DNA of 34,404 bases from Betaproteobacteria bacterium RIFCSPLOWO2_12_FULL_68_20 (GCA_001770655.1 MERQ01000003.1:1-34404); one strand, 5' to 3'; positions 22,374 through 32,845 are shown, counted from the stretch's first letter. Notes: generated by a model not told the origin, from the letters alone. Translations and numbers: made by a program.

Positions 22374-23272
22374 CGCTTTTTCGCCCGCGGATGCGCCGCG
22401 TCGTAGACCTTGGCGAGCGCCTGGAAATCGAGATGCGTGTAGATCTGCGTGGTCGAGATGCTCGAATGGCCGAGCATCTCCTGCACCGCGCGCAGGTCCT
22501 GCGAGGATTGCAGCAGGTGCGTGGCAAAGGAATGACGCAGCATGTGCGGGTGCACGTGCTCGGCCAGGCCGCGGCGCCGCGCCCATGCCGCGAGCCGCGC
22601 GCCGACCACCGCCGGCGCGATCCTGCGGCCACGCGCGCCGACGAACAGCGCGCGCTCGCCGGCCGCGGCGAGCTGCGGCCGCACCGCGAGCCAGCGCCCG
22701 ATCGCTTCGCGCGCCTTCGCTCCGACCGGCACCGTGCGCGTCTTGCCGCCCTTTCCGGTGACGGTCACCTCACCCTGCCCGAGATCGAGCCGGCCGTCGC
22801 CCGCGTCCAGCCCGACCAGCTCGGCGAGCCGCAGTCCCGAGGAATACAGCAGCTCGAACATGGCGCGATCGCGCGCCGCGGAGGGCGTGGCGTCGGCTTC
22901 GGTGCCGAGCAGGCGCGCTGCGCCTTCCACCGAAAGCGCCTTCGGCAGCCGCTTCGTGCCCTTCGGGGCGCGCACGCCGAGGACGGGGTTGGCGCGAAAA
23001 CCGCGGTACCGGGCCAGCCACCGGTAGCAGCCGCGCCAGGCAGAGAGCGCGAGCGCGAGCGTGCGCGCCGACAGGCCCTTCGCGTGCAGCAGCGCGACGA
23101 AGCGCCGCACCTGCGCCACCTCGAGCGAGTCCAGGCGCGCGCTTCCCAGCAGGCCGAGCAGCACGCCGAGCGCGCGCCGGTAGTTTCCGAGGGTGGCCGG
23201 GGAGAGCCGGCGCTGGTGCTTCATGGCATCCAGATACTCGCGCACCAGCTCGAGGTCGGGATGCCGGTCCAT
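22370..23272 (-). CDS. xerC: Tyrosine recombinase XerC
   Basis: Site-specific recombinase of 300 residues that, with XerD, resolves chromosome dimers at dif. The N-terminal SAM-like domain (about 1-90) is followed by the catalytic domain with all conserved residues: Arg148 (SSGLRLAEL), Lys174 (TGKGGKTR), His243 and Arg246 (HMLRHSFATHLL), His269 (LGHSSIS) and the nucleophile Tyr278 (QIYTH). The position after dapF and DUF484 is the classic xerC neighbourhood, which excludes a phage integrase. ATG 23272 lies 8 bp after the DUF484 stop. Confidence 0.97.
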   Translation of the reverse strand: MDRHPDLELVREYLDAMKHQRRLSPATLGNYRRALGVLLGLLGSARLDSLEVAQVRRFVALLHAKGLSARTLALALSAWRGCYRWLARYRGFRANPVLGVRAPKGTKRLPKALSVEGAARLLGTEADATPSAARDRAMFELLYSSGLRLAELVGLDAGDGRLDLGQGEVTVTGKGGKTRTVPVGAKAREAIGRWLAVRPQLAAAGERALFVGARGRRIAPAVVGARLAAWARRRGLAEHVHPHMLRHSFATHLLQSSQDLRAVQEMLGHSSISTTQIYTHLDFQALAKVYDAAHPRAKKR

Positions 23273-23280
23273 CGAGGCCG

Positions 23281-23925
23281 CTACAGCCTGGCCGATACTC
23301 CCGCCGCGCACAGCTCGCCGATACGCCGCAGGTACAGCGTGCCCATCTCGGCGTAGAAGCGCTGCGGGTCCTCGCTGCCCAGCGCGAGCAGGCCGAACAC
23401 CGAGCTCTCGCTGAGCGGCACGAGCGCGATCGAGCGCACGTGCTCGGCCGCCTCGAGGAACCAGGCGGTGAACGAGTTGCCCGCCGCCGGGCCGCACTGC
23501 GGCGCGCCCAGCGCCTCGGCCTCGCGACGCTGCTCCACGGCGACCGCACCGGCCTCGACGAAGTCCACGGGCACGCTCTTTCCCCACACCCGCAGCGCCA
23601 CGTGCGGCACCGCGAAATCCTCGCGCAAATGGAAATAAAGCGCATGGGCGAGCGCCGGGAAATCGCGCGCTCCGGCGAGCGCGACGGCCAGACGGTGCAC
23701 TTTTTCGCTGATCGCGTCGTTCTCGGTGCCGCGCTGGATCAGCTCGCCGAGCTTGCCCTCGAGCAGCTTCAGCTTGTCGCGCAGCGACACGACCTGCCGC
23801 TCGGCCAGCGGGATCGCGCGCCCGCCGTGGGGATGCGGTACGTAGATGGTCTCCAGAAGCTCGGGATGCTGGTCGAAGAACTGCGGGTGGGAGCGGAGGA
23901 AACGCGCGACGTCGTCAGGAGCCAT
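23281..23925 (-). CDS. DUF484 family protein
   Basis: Protein of 214 residues in the DUF484 family, which sits between dapF and xerC in many proteobacteria. The N-terminus (VARFLRSHPQFFDQHPELLETIYVPHPHGGRAIPLAERQV) is the most conserved part. A short coiled coil (about 40-70) is followed by a GAF-like domain ending in LLALGSEDPQRFYAEMGTLYLRRIGEL. The GAF-like fold hints at ligand or signal sensing, but no function is known. It is translated 9 bp after dapF and 8 bp before xerC. Confidence 0.92.
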   Translation of the reverse strand: MAPDDVARFLRSHPQFFDQHPELLETIYVPHPHGGRAIPLAERQVVSLRDKLKLLEGKLGELIQRGTENDAISEKVHRLAVALAGARDFPALAHALYFHLREDFAVPHVALRVWGKSVPVDFVEAGAVAVEQRREAEALGAPQCGPAAGNSFTAWFLEAAEHVRSIALVPLSESSVFGLLALGSEDPQRFYAEMGTLYLRRIGELCAAGVSARL

Positions 23926-23934
23926 GGCGTCCCT

Positions 23935-24738
23935 CTATAGCTCGATCGTGCCCTCGAACACCGTCTCGGCGGGACCTTTCATCCACACCGCATTGTCGCC
24001 GCCCGCCCAACTCACGGTCAACGCTCCGCCGCGCGTTTCGACGCGCACCGGCGAATCGAGAGCCCCGAGCAGGATTCCCGACACCGCGGCAGCGCAGGCG
24101 CCGGTGCCGCAGGCGAGCGTCTCGCCCGCGCCGCGCTCCCATACCCTGAGCGCGATGCGGCGGCGCCCGATCACCCGCATGTATCCGGCGTTGACCCCGC
24201 GGGGAAAGCGCGGGTGGCGCTCGATGAGCGGACCCTGGCTCGGCACCGGCGCGCAGTCCACGTCGGCGACGATCTGCACCGCATGCGGGTTGCCCATCGA
24301 GACCAGCGCCAGCTCGACGCGCGCACCGCCCACCTCGAGCGCCTGCACGAGCGGCGACTCCGGCGCCGGCGCCCCCATGTCCACCGACACCTCGCCGTCG
24401 GGCTCCAGGCGCGGCGCGATCGGCCCGCCGAGCGTCTCGACGCGGATCTCGCGCTTCGCGCTGAGCCCCCTGGCGTGGACGAACTTCACGAAGCAGCGCG
24501 CGCCGTTGCCGCATTGCTCGACCTCGCCGCCGTCGGCGTTGAAGATGCGGTAGCGGAAGTCCGCCTGCGTCCCATGCGGCGGCTCGACCACCAGCACCTG
24601 GTCGCAGCCGACGCCGTAGTGCCGGTCGGCGAGGCGCCGCAGTTGCGCGCCGGAAAGGGCAAACGGCTGGCGCGTGCAGTCGAGCACCACGAAATCGTTG
24701 CCCGCGCCCTGCATCTTCGCGAAGCGCACGCTCGTCAT
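23935..24738 (-). CDS. dapF: Diaminopimelate epimerase
   Basis: Converts LL- to meso-diaminopimelate for lysine and peptidoglycan synthesis. The 267-residue product has the two catalytic Cys motifs, Cys76 in [10 protein letters not shown] and a second in [12 protein letters not shown] (about residue 215), and the N-terminal [16 protein letters not shown] 24738 overlaps the stop of the upstream Gfo/Idh gene (ATGA), and DUF484 and xerC follow. Confidence 0.97.
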   Translation of the reverse strand: MTSVRFAKMQGAGNDFVVLDCTRQPFALSGAQLRRLADRHYGVGCDQVLVVEPPHGTQADFRYRIFNADGGEVEQCGNGARCFVKFVHARGLSAKREIRVETLGGPIAPRLEPDGEVSVDMGAPAPESPLVQALEVGGARVELALVSMGNPHAVQIVADVDCAPVPSQGPLIERHPRFPRGVNAGYMRVIGRRRIALRVWERGAGETLACGTGACAAAVSGILLGALDSPVRVETRGGALTVSWAGGDNAVWMKGPAETVFEGTIEL

Positions 24739-25676
24739 GCGCCGCCCGCGTAGCGCTCGAGGCGCTCGCGCACCAGGCGCCCGACCGTGAGCGCGAGCTC
24801 GAGCGCGCGAACCCCGTCCTCCCCGCTGACGACCGGCGGCGCGGCGCCGCGCGCCGCGGCGACGAACCCCGCCGCCTGCTCGGCCAGGGCATCGCCGCCG
24901 GCGTGGTCTTCCTCCCGCTCGGCGATGGCGTCGTCCGTCTGCCGCACGTAGCGCAGGCGTCCCGCCTGCAGATCGGCCGAAACGTACAGCTCGGGCTGGA
25001 ACACGCGCAGCTTGCGCAGCGCCGATTGGCTGACGCGGCTCGCCGTGACGCTCGCGACGCAGCCGCCGGCGAACTCGACGCGCGCGTTGGCGATATCGAT
25101 GTCGCGCGTGAGCACGCGAAAGCCGCACGCGCTCACGCCGGTGACCGGGGAGCGCGCGAGCGCCGCGGCGAGGTCGAGATCGTGGATCATCAGGTCGAGC
25201 ACCACGTCCACGTCGGCGCCGCGCTGCTTGAACCCGGACAGCCGCTCGGCGTCGATGTACAGCGGCCGGCCCATGCGCGAGGCGAGGGCGCGAAACGCCG
25301 CGTTGAATCGCTCGACGTGACCGACCTGGAGCACGCGGCCCGCGGCGCGCGCCGCGCGCACCAGATCCTCGGCTTGCGCGAGCGTCGCCGCGATCGGTTT
25401 CTCGAGGAGCACGTGCGCGCCCGCCTCCAGGAAGGCGCGCGCCACCTCGGCGTGGCGCTCGGTGGGAACGGCCACCACCACCGCCTCGGCGCGCCCGAGC
25501 AGCTCGCGCCAGTCCGCGGACGACGCGCAGTTCCATCTCGCCGCGGCCGCCTCGGCGCGCGCGCGGTCCGCGTCGGCGACCGCGACCAGCTCCACGTCCT
25601 CGCGCGCGGCGAGCTTCTCCGCGTGCAGGCGCCCCATGTATCCCGCCCCGATCAGCGCTACGCGCAGCCTGGCCAT
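24735..25676 (-). CDS. Gfo/Idh/MocA family oxidoreductase
   Basis: NAD(P)-dependent sugar oxidoreductase of 313 residues. It has a Rossmann motif [17 protein letters not shown] (about 6-22), the EKPIA motif (about 93-97) and an IHDLDLA region with the catalytic His (about 164-170). Sitting between the lpxL-like gene and dapF, it may act on a nucleotide sugar for the cell envelope; GnnA of lipid A synthesis belongs to this family, but no GnnB-like aminotransferase lies beside it, so that role is only a possibility. The start is ATG 25676, 10 bp after the lpxL-like stop. Confidence 0.88.
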   Translation of the reverse strand: MARLRVALIGAGYMGRLHAEKLAAREDVELVAVADADRARAEAAAARWNCASSADWRELLGRAEAVVVAVPTERHAEVARAFLEAGAHVLLEKPIAATLAQAEDLVRAARAAGRVLQVGHVERFNAAFRALASRMGRPLYIDAERLSGFKQRGADVDVVLDLMIHDLDLAAALARSPVTGVSACGFRVLTRDIDIANARVEFAGGCVASVTASRVSQSALRKLRVFQPELYVSADLQAGRLRYVRQTDDAIAEREEDHAGGDALAEQAAGFVAAARGAAPPVVSGEDGVRALELALTVGRLVRERLERYAGGA

Positions 25677-25686
25677 GCCTCTCCCG

Positions 25687-26547
25687 TCATTCGAGCGCGT
25701 CGGAGCCCGATTTTGCCCTCGCCGGGCTCTTGTAGCGGTTGTAGCCCCACAGGTACTGCCCGGGGCGCTCGCGCACCAGCGCCTCCACGGCGCGGTTGAT
25801 GCGCCGCGCGGACGTCTCGCCCGCGAGCGGCGCCGGCAGCTCGCGCAGGTGTATGACGTAGCCCGCGCCGCGGGGCAGCCGCTCGCAGAATGCCAGGAAG
25901 GTCGCGGTGTTCGGGCGCTGCGCGAGCTTCCCCGCGAGCGTCATTGTGTACGCAGGCCTGCCGAAGAATTCGGCCCATTCGCCTTCGCCCTCGCCCGGCA
26001 CCTGGTCCGGAAGGATGCCGACCGGCTCGTGCCGGCGCAGCGTCGCGAGCAACTGCCTCACGCCGCCGAGGTCCGCGGAAGCCAGTCGCACGTTGTCGCG
26101 CCCGCGCCCTTGCTCGATCAGCGGCTGCAGAAAGCGCAGCTTGGGCGGGCGGTACAGGATCGTCACCGGGATGTGCTGCGCGAGCACCTGCGGGGTGATC
26201 TCGAAGCAACCGTGGTGCGGCGTGAGGAATACGAGATCCTTGCCCGCGGCATGCGCCGCGCGCGGCAGCTCCTCGCCGTCGATGCGCTTCACCCAGCGCG
26301 TCACCTCGGCGCGCGGGCGCAGCCAGATCGCCGGCCATTCGGCGATCATGCGGCCGGCCGAGGCGATCGCCTCGCGGCGCGTGCGCGAGTCGGTGTAGCC
26401 CGCGAGGCGCAGGTTCTCGACCAGGTGCCGCCGGTAGGTGGGCGATATCCCATAGATCGCCCAGCCGAGGACGTTTCCCAACGCGTGCAGCGCCGGCAGC
26501 GGCAGCCTTGCGAGCAGCCGCAGCGCGAAGCTAGGGAACGAGTGCAA
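25687..26547 (-). CDS. Lipid A biosynthesis acyltransferase (LpxL/HtrB family)
   Basis: Inner-membrane acyltransferase of 286 residues that adds a secondary acyl chain to lipid A. The catalytic HX4E motif is His111-Glu116 (or HHGCFE at 111-116) in [12 protein letters not shown], and ILYRPPK and [25 protein letters not shown] are family motifs. An N-terminal hydrophobic stretch (about 5-33) anchors it. The TTG start at 26547 has AAGGA 9 nt upstream. It is divergent from metK, a common arrangement in betaproteobacteria. Which of the secondary positions it acylates cannot be told. Confidence 0.88.
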   Translation of the reverse strand: MHSFPSFALRLLARLPLPALHALGNVLGWAIYGISPTYRRHLVENLRLAGYTDSRTRREAIASAGRMIAEWPAIWLRPRAEVTRWVKRIDGEELPRAAHAAGKDLVFLTPHHGCFEITPQVLAQHIPVTILYRPPKLRFLQPLIEQGRGRDNVRLASADLGGVRQLLATLRRHEPVGILPDQVPGEGEGEWAEFFGRPAYTMTLAGKLAQRPNTATFLAFCERLPRGAGYVIHLRELPAPLAGETSARRINRAVEALVRERPGQYLWGYNRYKSPARAKSGSDALE

Positions 26548-26550
26548 GAT

Positions 26551-26580
26551 TTGTTATCCTTGCGGCCTTCATTTCAGGCC
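26551..26580 (+). promoter_or_regulatory. metK upstream region: extended -10-like element and leader hairpin
   Basis: TGTTATCCT (26551-26559) resembles an extended -10 (TGnTATAAT). Just downstream CGGCCT (26562-26567) and AGGCCG (26575-26580) form a 6-bp stem with a 7-nt loop. The stem ends 14 bp before ATG 26595. The 47-bp gap between lpxL and metK is too short for a known SAM riboswitch. Regulation by the hairpin is only a possibility. Confidence 0.3.
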
Positions 26581-26594
26581 GAGGCGCACACGCA

Positions 26595-27752
26595 ATGAGC
26601 GAGTTTCTCTTCACTTCTGAATCGGTGTCCGAGGGCCACCCGGACAAGGTCGCGGACCAGATCTCGGACGCGGTGCTCGACGCGATTCTAAAGCAGGACA
26701 AGACCTCGCGCGTCGCCGCCGAGACGCTGGTCAAGGACAACCTGGTGGTGCTGGCGGGCGAAATCACGACGCGCGCGCAGGTGGATTACGAGGCGGTGGC
26801 GCGAGCGACGATCAGGCGCATCGGCTACTCCGATCCGGCGCTCGGCTTCGACGCCTCGACCTGCACGGTGATGCGCGCGTACGGGCAGCAGTCGCCGAAC
26901 ATCGCGCAGGGCGTGGACGAGGGGCGCGGCCTCGATCTCGAGCAGGGCGCGGGCGACCAGGGCATGATGTTCGGCTACGCCTGCGACGAGACGCCGAGCC
27001 TGATGCCGATCGCGATCTACCTCGCGCACCGGCTGGTAGAGCGCCAGTCCGAGGTGCGCCGCGACGGGCGCCTCGCGTGGCTGCGCCCGGACGCGAAATC
27101 CCAGGTGACGATCAAGTACGCGAACGGCAGGCCCGATTCGATCGAGACCGTGGTGCTCTCCACCCAGCACGCGCCCGGCGTGCAGCACAAGACCATCGAG
27201 GAGGCGGTGATCGAGACCGTCATCAAGCCGGTGCTGCCGAAGAACCTGGTGAAGGGGCCGATCAAGTTCCTGGTCAACCCGACCGGCGCTTTCGAGATCG
27301 GCGGCCCCAAGGGCGATTGCGGCGTCACCGGGCGCAAGATCATCGTCGACACCTACGGCGGCTCGGCGCCGCACGGCGGCGGCGCGTTCTCCGGCAAGGA
27401 CCCCTCCAAGGTGGACCGCTCGGCGGCCTACGCCGCGCGCTACGCGGCGAAGAACATCGTCGCGGCGGGCCTCGCCTCGAAGTGCCTGGTGCAGGTGTCC
27501 TACGCGATCGGCGTGGCGCGCCCCACCAGCGTGATGGTGACCACCCAGGGCACGGGCAAGATTTCCGACGACAGGATCGCGGCGCTGGTGCTCGCCAACT
27601 TCGACCTGCGCCCCAAGGGCATCATCCAGATGCTCGACCTGCTGCGCCCGATCTACGAGAAGACCGCCGCCTACGGCCACTTCGGCCGCGAGGAGCCGGA
27701 ATTCACCTGGGAAGCGACCGACAAGGCGCTTGCGCTGAAGCAGGCGGCCTAG
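26595..27752 (+). CDS. metK: S-adenosylmethionine synthase
   Basis: Makes SAM from methionine and ATP in the cytosol. The 385-residue product has [17 protein letters not shown] at the N-terminus (catalytic His), [16 protein letters not shown] (about 118-133), and the P-loop-like [16 protein letters not shown]. Length is normal. A weak GAGG lies 10 nt before ATG. It is followed after 21 bp by a LigM-like demethylase rather than by ahcY, the neighbour I would expect in many betaproteobacteria. Confidence 0.98.
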   Translation: MSEFLFTSESVSEGHPDKVADQISDAVLDAILKQDKTSRVAAETLVKDNLVVLAGEITTRAQVDYEAVARATIRRIGYSDPALGFDASTCTVMRAYGQQSPNIAQGVDEGRGLDLEQGAGDQGMMFGYACDETPSLMPIAIYLAHRLVERQSEVRRDGRLAWLRPDAKSQVTIKYANGRPDSIETVVLSTQHAPGVQHKTIEEAVIETVIKPVLPKNLVKGPIKFLVNPTGAFEIGGPKGDCGVTGRKIIVDTYGGSAPHGGGAFSGKDPSKVDRSAAYAARYAAKNIVAAGLASKCLVQVSYAIGVARPTSVMVTTQGTGKISDDRIAALVLANFDLRPKGIIQMLDLLRPIYEKTAAYGHFGREEPEFTWEATDKALALKQAA

Positions 27753-29174
<1,422 letters not shown>

Positions 29175-29206
29175 GGACAGGACCCACTCATCCGTCGGGT
29201 GCTCGA

Positions 29207-29548
29207 TCAAAGCAATCCGGTCACGGCCTTGAAGCTTTTCTCGACCGAGCTCATCTCCTCGAGCGTCAATTTCGTGACCGGCCCGTCCGCAAGACGCCTG
29301 CGGTCCAGCGTCCGCGGCTGTTCCGGCATCACCTGGCACGCCTGCCGCAAGCGGTCGCGCGCCGGGATCGTGACGTGAAGCGGCTCCTTCGACTTGCGGA
29401 CCTGCGTGCTGAGCGGAAGCACGACGATCGTCGGCTCGCCCTGATCGGTCAGGAAATCGGCCTGCAGGATCAGCACCGGGCGGATCTTCCCGATCTCGCT
29501 GCCGCGGTTCGGATTGAGATTGCCGATCCAGATCTCGCCGCGCCGCAT
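29207..29548 (-). CDS. MazF/PemK-family endoribonuclease toxin
   Basis: Toxin of 113 residues with the MazF/PemK fold. The N-terminal RRGEIWIGNLNPNRGSEIGKIRPVLIL contains the usual GEIW and the catalytic Arg of KIRPVLIL. LPLSTQV follows in place of the common PLT(T/S) motif, and the end KLTLEEMSSVEKSFKAVTGL is typical. It should cut mRNA when free. ATG 29548 shares one base with the stop of the antitoxin gene (TGATG). The gene is convergent with the LigM-like gene, 32 bp away, and marks the start of the accessory region. Confidence 0.9.
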   Translation of the reverse strand: MRRGEIWIGNLNPNRGSEIGKIRPVLILQADFLTDQGEPTIVVLPLSTQVRKSKEPLHVTIPARDRLRQACQVMPEQPRTLDRRRLADGPVTKLTLEEMSSVEKSFKAVTGLL

Positions 29549-29847
29549 CAGCGCTTCCTTCGCTTCGCCCGGTAGGGCGCCCTCGCCTGTTGCACACCTC
29601 GTTCGGCAAGATCGAGGGCCTCGTTGCCTGCGGCAAGCGCCTCCTCGGCGACCGCGATCGGGTCTTCGCCGCCGCGCTCGCGCGCGGCGCGCGCGATCTG
29701 ATCAAGGAACCGCTGCCGCTCCTGCTGTTCCAGGAACGCAGCGATCGCGGCGCGAGCCAACTCCGAGCGAGTCTGCTCGGTGCGGTCCGCCTCGCGCGAA
29801 AGCCGGCGGTCCAGCTCGTCGTCGAGACGCATGTTGAGCGTGGCCAT
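29548..29847 (-). CDS. Ribbon-helix-helix antitoxin
   Basis: Antitoxin of 99 residues. An N-terminal ribbon-helix-helix DNA-binding domain (ATLNMRLDDELDRRLSREADRTEQTRSELARAAIAAFLEQQ, about 2-43) precedes a basic, charged C-terminal tail that should bind the toxin. It would repress its own operon and neutralise the MazF-like protein. ATG 29847 gives a standard RHH N-terminus; there is no obvious ribosome-binding site. The 70 bp upstream contain a possible TACAAT -10 (29885-29880) and then the end of the IS91 fragment. Confidence 0.87.
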   Translation of the reverse strand: MATLNMRLDDELDRRLSREADRTEQTRSELARAAIAAFLEQQERQRFLDQIARAARERGGEDPIAVAEEALAAGNEALDLAERGVQQARAPYRAKRRKR

Positions 29848-29879
29848 ATGGAAGGATGCGATCGCAGGCTGTGACACGA

Positions 29880-29885
29880 ATTGTA
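29880..29885 (-). promoter_or_regulatory. Possible -10 of the toxin-antitoxin operon
   Basis: TACAAT on the minus strand, 33 bp upstream of the antitoxin ATG, in the only stretch between the IS91 fragment and the antitoxin. A matching -35 at normal spacing is not clear. Confidence 0.3.
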
Positions 29886-29917
29886 ATACAGAGTGCGTTG
29901 TCCAGCCAGTGGCGGGG

Positions 29918-30363
29918 GCACTTCGGGCACTCGAGCGGATCGGCTTCGTACACCTTGCGGACGAGCTGCGCCCAGGCGGCTTTGGCGCGGCTTGCGTACT
30001 CGCTCGGCACTTCGGTGACGCCGCCGGGGGTGAGCGCAGCCGCACCCTTGGCCTTGCGCTTCCCGCGGCTGCGGCTTGAGTACCAGCCGCAATAGCGGAC
30101 CAACTGCTCGTAGCGGTCAGGAATGTGCTTGCACAGCAGCGCCAGCCAGTCGGCACCGGGCATGAGCTGGAAATTGCGCTTTAACCCCAGGTGCATCTTC
30201 GAGCGGTGGATCACGGTGCCCGAAGCCGCGTCGTAGCTCATCTTGGCAAGGGAGAGCGGCGCGCGCAGCATATAGCCAGCGAGCTTCTTTCGGCCTTCGG
30301 CGTCCCCGGCCGCGACGCGCACCTGGTTGTGGACCGAGAAGCCGCTGTAGCGCCAGCCGAGCA
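29918..30363 (-). mobile_element. Internal fragment of an IS91-family transposase
   Basis: About 148 codons in one frame match the C-terminal region of IS91-family (Y2/HUH, rolling-circle) transposases. The run is GWRYSGFSVHNQVRV, then DAEGRKKLAGYMLRAP, HRSKMHLGLKRNFQLMPGADW, LCKHIPDRYEQLVRYCGWYSSRSRG, PSEYASRAKAAWAQL and KVYEADPLECPKC. The catalytic N-terminal part and the zinc-ribbon C-terminus are both missing, so it is dead. The right edge (30363) abuts the hydantoinase fragment without a gap, and similarity on the left ends directly after ECPKC (29918). No IS ends or target duplications remain. It shows that the region between the toxin-antitoxin pair and the methyltransferase has been through transposition and deletion. 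Confidence 0.87.
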
Positions 30364-30561
30364 GAGGAAGGCGATGTCGCGGCAGAAGTCGTCGAGCGAA
30401 AGGCCGAGGGATTTCGCTCCCGCGCCGAGCGCGTCCATCATGCCGCGCGAGAAATCCTCGGGCGTCGAGGGGACCTTGGTGGTGAGGAGACGGCCGGCGC
30501 GGTCGACGATCGCGCAGTCGGTGAAGGTGCCGCCGATGTCGATGCCGACGACGTAGCCCAT
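30364..30561 (-). pseudogene. 5' fragment of a hydantoinase A/5-oxoprolinase gene
   Basis: The first 66 codons encode the N-terminus of a hydantoinase/oxoprolinase (HyuA-like, actin-like ATPase fold): YVVGIDIGGTFTDCAIVD with the phosphate-binding loop, then TTKVPSTPEDFSRGMMDAL. The sequence stops matching at DIAFL, and the IS91 fragment takes over in another frame. The family is normally around 700 residues, so more than nine-tenths is lost. The start ATG 30561 looks intact; the catalytic partner hyuB is not present. Confidence 0.87.
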
Positions 30562-30661
30562 GGGAATATGTTAGCCGGAGCCTGTCCTTCGTGCCCTCTA
30601 GGGCGCGCAATTGCGGCGGTGAAGTCCTCAGCGTAACGTAGCGAGAAAGGCGGCACCAAGA

Positions 30662-31279
30662 ATGCACTGCAGACAATTCGCCGTGCTCATCTCTGTCGTG
30701 TTCGGGGGCTGCGCGGTTTCACCGGTGCAGGACCTGGGCTACGGGATGGCGAAGTCGATTTTCGACGGCCGCGTCGCAGGCACCCAGTTCGCCGATGGAA
30801 CGTATCCGTACGTCTGGAAGTTGGGGGCAGGGTTCACGATGTTGCCCGCTCCGCCGCCTGAAGGCTTGGGTGAAGCACTGGCTGTAAGGGGTGCGAGAGT
30901 GGTCGGCAGCGCAGCAGGGCATGCGGCCATGTGGAACGACGGTGTGCTTCAGCTGCTTTCCGCACCGCCTGAGGAGGTCACTTCGGGCGCCGGCTCGATT
31001 TCCGACGCACGCATTGTCGGGTGGGTGAGGAACGCAACTGGGCGAGTGCGCCCCGTTCAGTGGAGCTACGCGGGAGTCATAGCCGATGTGCCGCTGCAAG
31101 ATGGCCGACACGGAATGGCGCTCGGCACCTATGGCGCAAGCAGCGTAGGCGCGACATGGCCGGAAGGCCAGACCGGGCCCTATTCGATTTTTTCGCCGTA
31201 CATGCCGCTTCCGAATGGAGTCCGTGCCACGGCGTGGATCGATGGCGTGCGGATCGATTTGCCGGCGCCCGGGATTCTC
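30662..31279 (+). other. HAF-repeat segment of the chimera
   Basis: This is the part of the fusion that does not belong to HsdM. It carries repeats of the 'A..IVG......A..W..G.' type known from secreted HAF-repeat proteins. The breakpoint lies between about 31277 and 31300, because the sequence following it (YAPALAAPYRW) already reads as the native HsdM 'Y.P...APYRW.DWA' stretch. The start ATG has only a distant AAAGG about 11 nt upstream. Confidence 0.7.
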
Positions 31280-32845
31280 ACCTATGCACCTGCGCTCGCG
31301 GCGCCGTACCGTTGGCAGGACTGGGCGGCGCCGTGGTCGGAAAAGCTTGACGCGCCGAAGACTTCGGACGGCAAGCCGCTCGGCTGGAAGCGGCGGAAGC
31401 TGCAGGAAGGAAAGCGCGGCGACTACTTCACGTTTGTAAATGAGGATCTGTTGCCGCATCTGCGCGGGCTGCGCGACCGACCGGGCGCGACGCCAAAGCA
31501 GAAAGTCATAAGCGAGATCATGTCTGCCACCGAGCGCGTGCGAGTGGACACGGAAAGCAACTTTGCCGACGTGCTCGATCGTGTCCACGCGCTGCGCCTC
31601 GCGGGTACCGATACCCAGCATCAGTTCATGCTGTCGCAGGTGTATGAAGGCCTTCTTCTCAAGATGGGAGAGAAGAACTCCGATGGCGGCCAGTTCTATA
31701 CGCCGCGAGAAATCATTCGCGCGATGGTCCGTGCCGTGGGCCCGAGGATCGGTCAGACGGTGTGCGACCCCTGCTGCGGAACGGCCGGGTTCCTCGCTGA
31801 ATCAGCTGAGCACATGCGCACGCTCGGTGGGGAACTGACGACAGACGCACTCGATTCGCTCAAGCACCGCACGTTCTACGGGCGGGAAAAGGACAACCTC
31901 GCCTATACGATCGCGCTTGCAAATTTGATGTTGCACGGCGTGGACGAGCCGCACCTGTGGCACGGCAACACGCTGTCGAAACAAACGGTGTACGGCGGGT
32001 TGTGGGAAGGTGCACCGGAACGCTTCCACGTCGTCCTCACCAATCCACCCTTTGGCGGCAAGGAGGGTAAAGAGGCGCAAGGGCCTTTCCCCTTCAAGAC
32101 GCGGGCGACGCAGGTGCTGTTCGTGCAATACGTGATGCAGATCCTCGAGCCGGGGGGTCGCTGCGGCATCGTGCTCGACGAAGGGTTGCTATACCGCACG
32201 AACGAGGAAGCTTTCGTCAAGACCAAGCGGAAGCTTTTGGACGAGCACGACCTGTGGTGCATCCTCAGCTTGCCCGGCGGCGCATTCACCGGCTCGGGCG
32301 CGGGCGTAAAGACCAACTTGGTATTTTTCACCAAGGGACGGAAGACCGAGCGCATCTGGTACTACGACCTGTCGCACATTAAGGTCGGCAAGAAGACGCC
32401 GCTCACGATGCTCCAATTCAAGAATTTCTTCGAGCTGCTCGACAAGCGCGGCATGCCGGAAGCCGAAACCGAGCACAGTTGGATGGTGGATTTCGCCGAG
32501 CGCAAGCGGAAGGCGGCGGACGAAGCCGCCCCTCATCGGCGCGAGGCGGATGCGCAACGGGAGCGCGCGACGACGCTACGGGAGCAGGCAAAGCTCCTGA
32601 GTAAGAGCGGAGAGGCGGCAAAGGCGGACGCTTTGCTGCCCGAGATCCAGGCTGCGGACAAGGCGGCGCGCGAAGCGACCTCCAAGGCGCAGGCGATCGA
32701 CGACGCTGTCTACGACCTGAAGGCTGTCAACCCACGGGAGCGGAAGGTCGTTGATACCAGGACTCCTGCGCAATTGCTGGACGCTATCGCCGAGAAAGGG
32801 AAGGAAGTGGATGCCGCGTTGGAGCGCCTTAGAAATCTGATGTAG
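30662..32845 (+). CDS. hsdM: Chimera: HAF-repeat lipoprotein-like N-terminus fused to an HsdM-type DNA N6-adenine methyltransferase
   Basis: One unbroken frame of 727 codons encodes two unrelated parts. Residues 1-205 or so begin with a short hydrophobic export-like segment and a weak lipobox (VVFGGC). Three HAF-type repeats follow (GARVVGSAAGHAAMWNDG, SDARIVGWVRNATGRVRP, then GMALGTYGASSVGATW with RATAWIDGVRIDL). From about residue 208 (APALAAPYRWQDWAAP) to the end it is a type I methyltransferase subunit: HsdM helical region, SAM motif I DPCCGTAGF (369-377), catalytic NPPF (461-464), and a C-terminal coiled coil (about 610-727). The normal first 70-90 residues of HsdM (around QLTWLLFLKALDD) are missing. 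An exported methyltransferase makes no sense, so this is probably a recombination product, active or not. hsdS and hsdR are not in view and may follow beyond the window. Confidence 0.85.
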   Translation: MHCRQFAVLISVVFGGCAVSPVQDLGYGMAKSIFDGRVAGTQFADGTYPYVWKLGAGFTMLPAPPPEGLGEALAVRGARVVGSAAGHAAMWNDGVLQLLSAPPEEVTSGAGSISDARIVGWVRNATGRVRPVQWSYAGVIADVPLQDGRHGMALGTYGASSVGATWPEGQTGPYSIFSPYMPLPNGVRATAWIDGVRIDLPAPGILTYAPALAAPYRWQDWAAPWSEKLDAPKTSDGKPLGWKRRKLQEGKRGDYFTFVNEDLLPHLRGLRDRPGATPKQKVISEIMSATERVRVDTESNFADVLDRVHALRLAGTDTQHQFMLSQVYEGLLLKMGEKNSDGGQFYTPREIIRAMVRAVGPRIGQTVCDPCCGTAGFLAESAEHMRTLGGELTTDALDSLKHRTFYGREKDNLAYTIALANLMLHGVDEPHLWHGNTLSKQTVYGGLWEGAPERFHVVLTNPPFGGKEGKEAQGPFPFKTRATQVLFVQYVMQILEPGGRCGIVLDEGLLYRTNEEAFVKTKRKLLDEHDLWCILSLPGGAFTGSGAGVKTNLVFFTKGRKTERIWYYDLSHIKVGKKTPLTMLQFKNFFELLDKRGMPEAETEHSWMVDFAERKRKAADEAAPHRREADAQRERATTLREQAKLLSKSGEAAKADALLPEIQAADKAAREATSKAQAIDDAVYDLKAVNPRERKVVDTRTPAQLLDAIAEKGKEVDAALERLRNLM

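Noticed and set aside
22370-23272. Phage integrase instead of XerC
   Set aside because: The dapF-DUF484-xerC context and length are those of housekeeping XerC, and there is no att site or phage gene.
22370-23587. An upstream extension of xerC to 405 codons
   Set aside because: The extra N-terminal part overlaps DUF484 in another frame and is Arg/Gly-rich; ATG 23272 gives the normal 300-residue XerC.
26548-26594. SAM or SAH riboswitch before metK
   Set aside because: The gap to lpxL is only 47 bp and holds one short hairpin; no known SAM or SAH riboswitch fold fits.
29175-29206. Terminator between the LigM-like gene and the MazF-like gene
   Set aside because: Only a 4-bp complementarity (ACCC/GGGT) and no T-tract are visible in the 32-bp gap.
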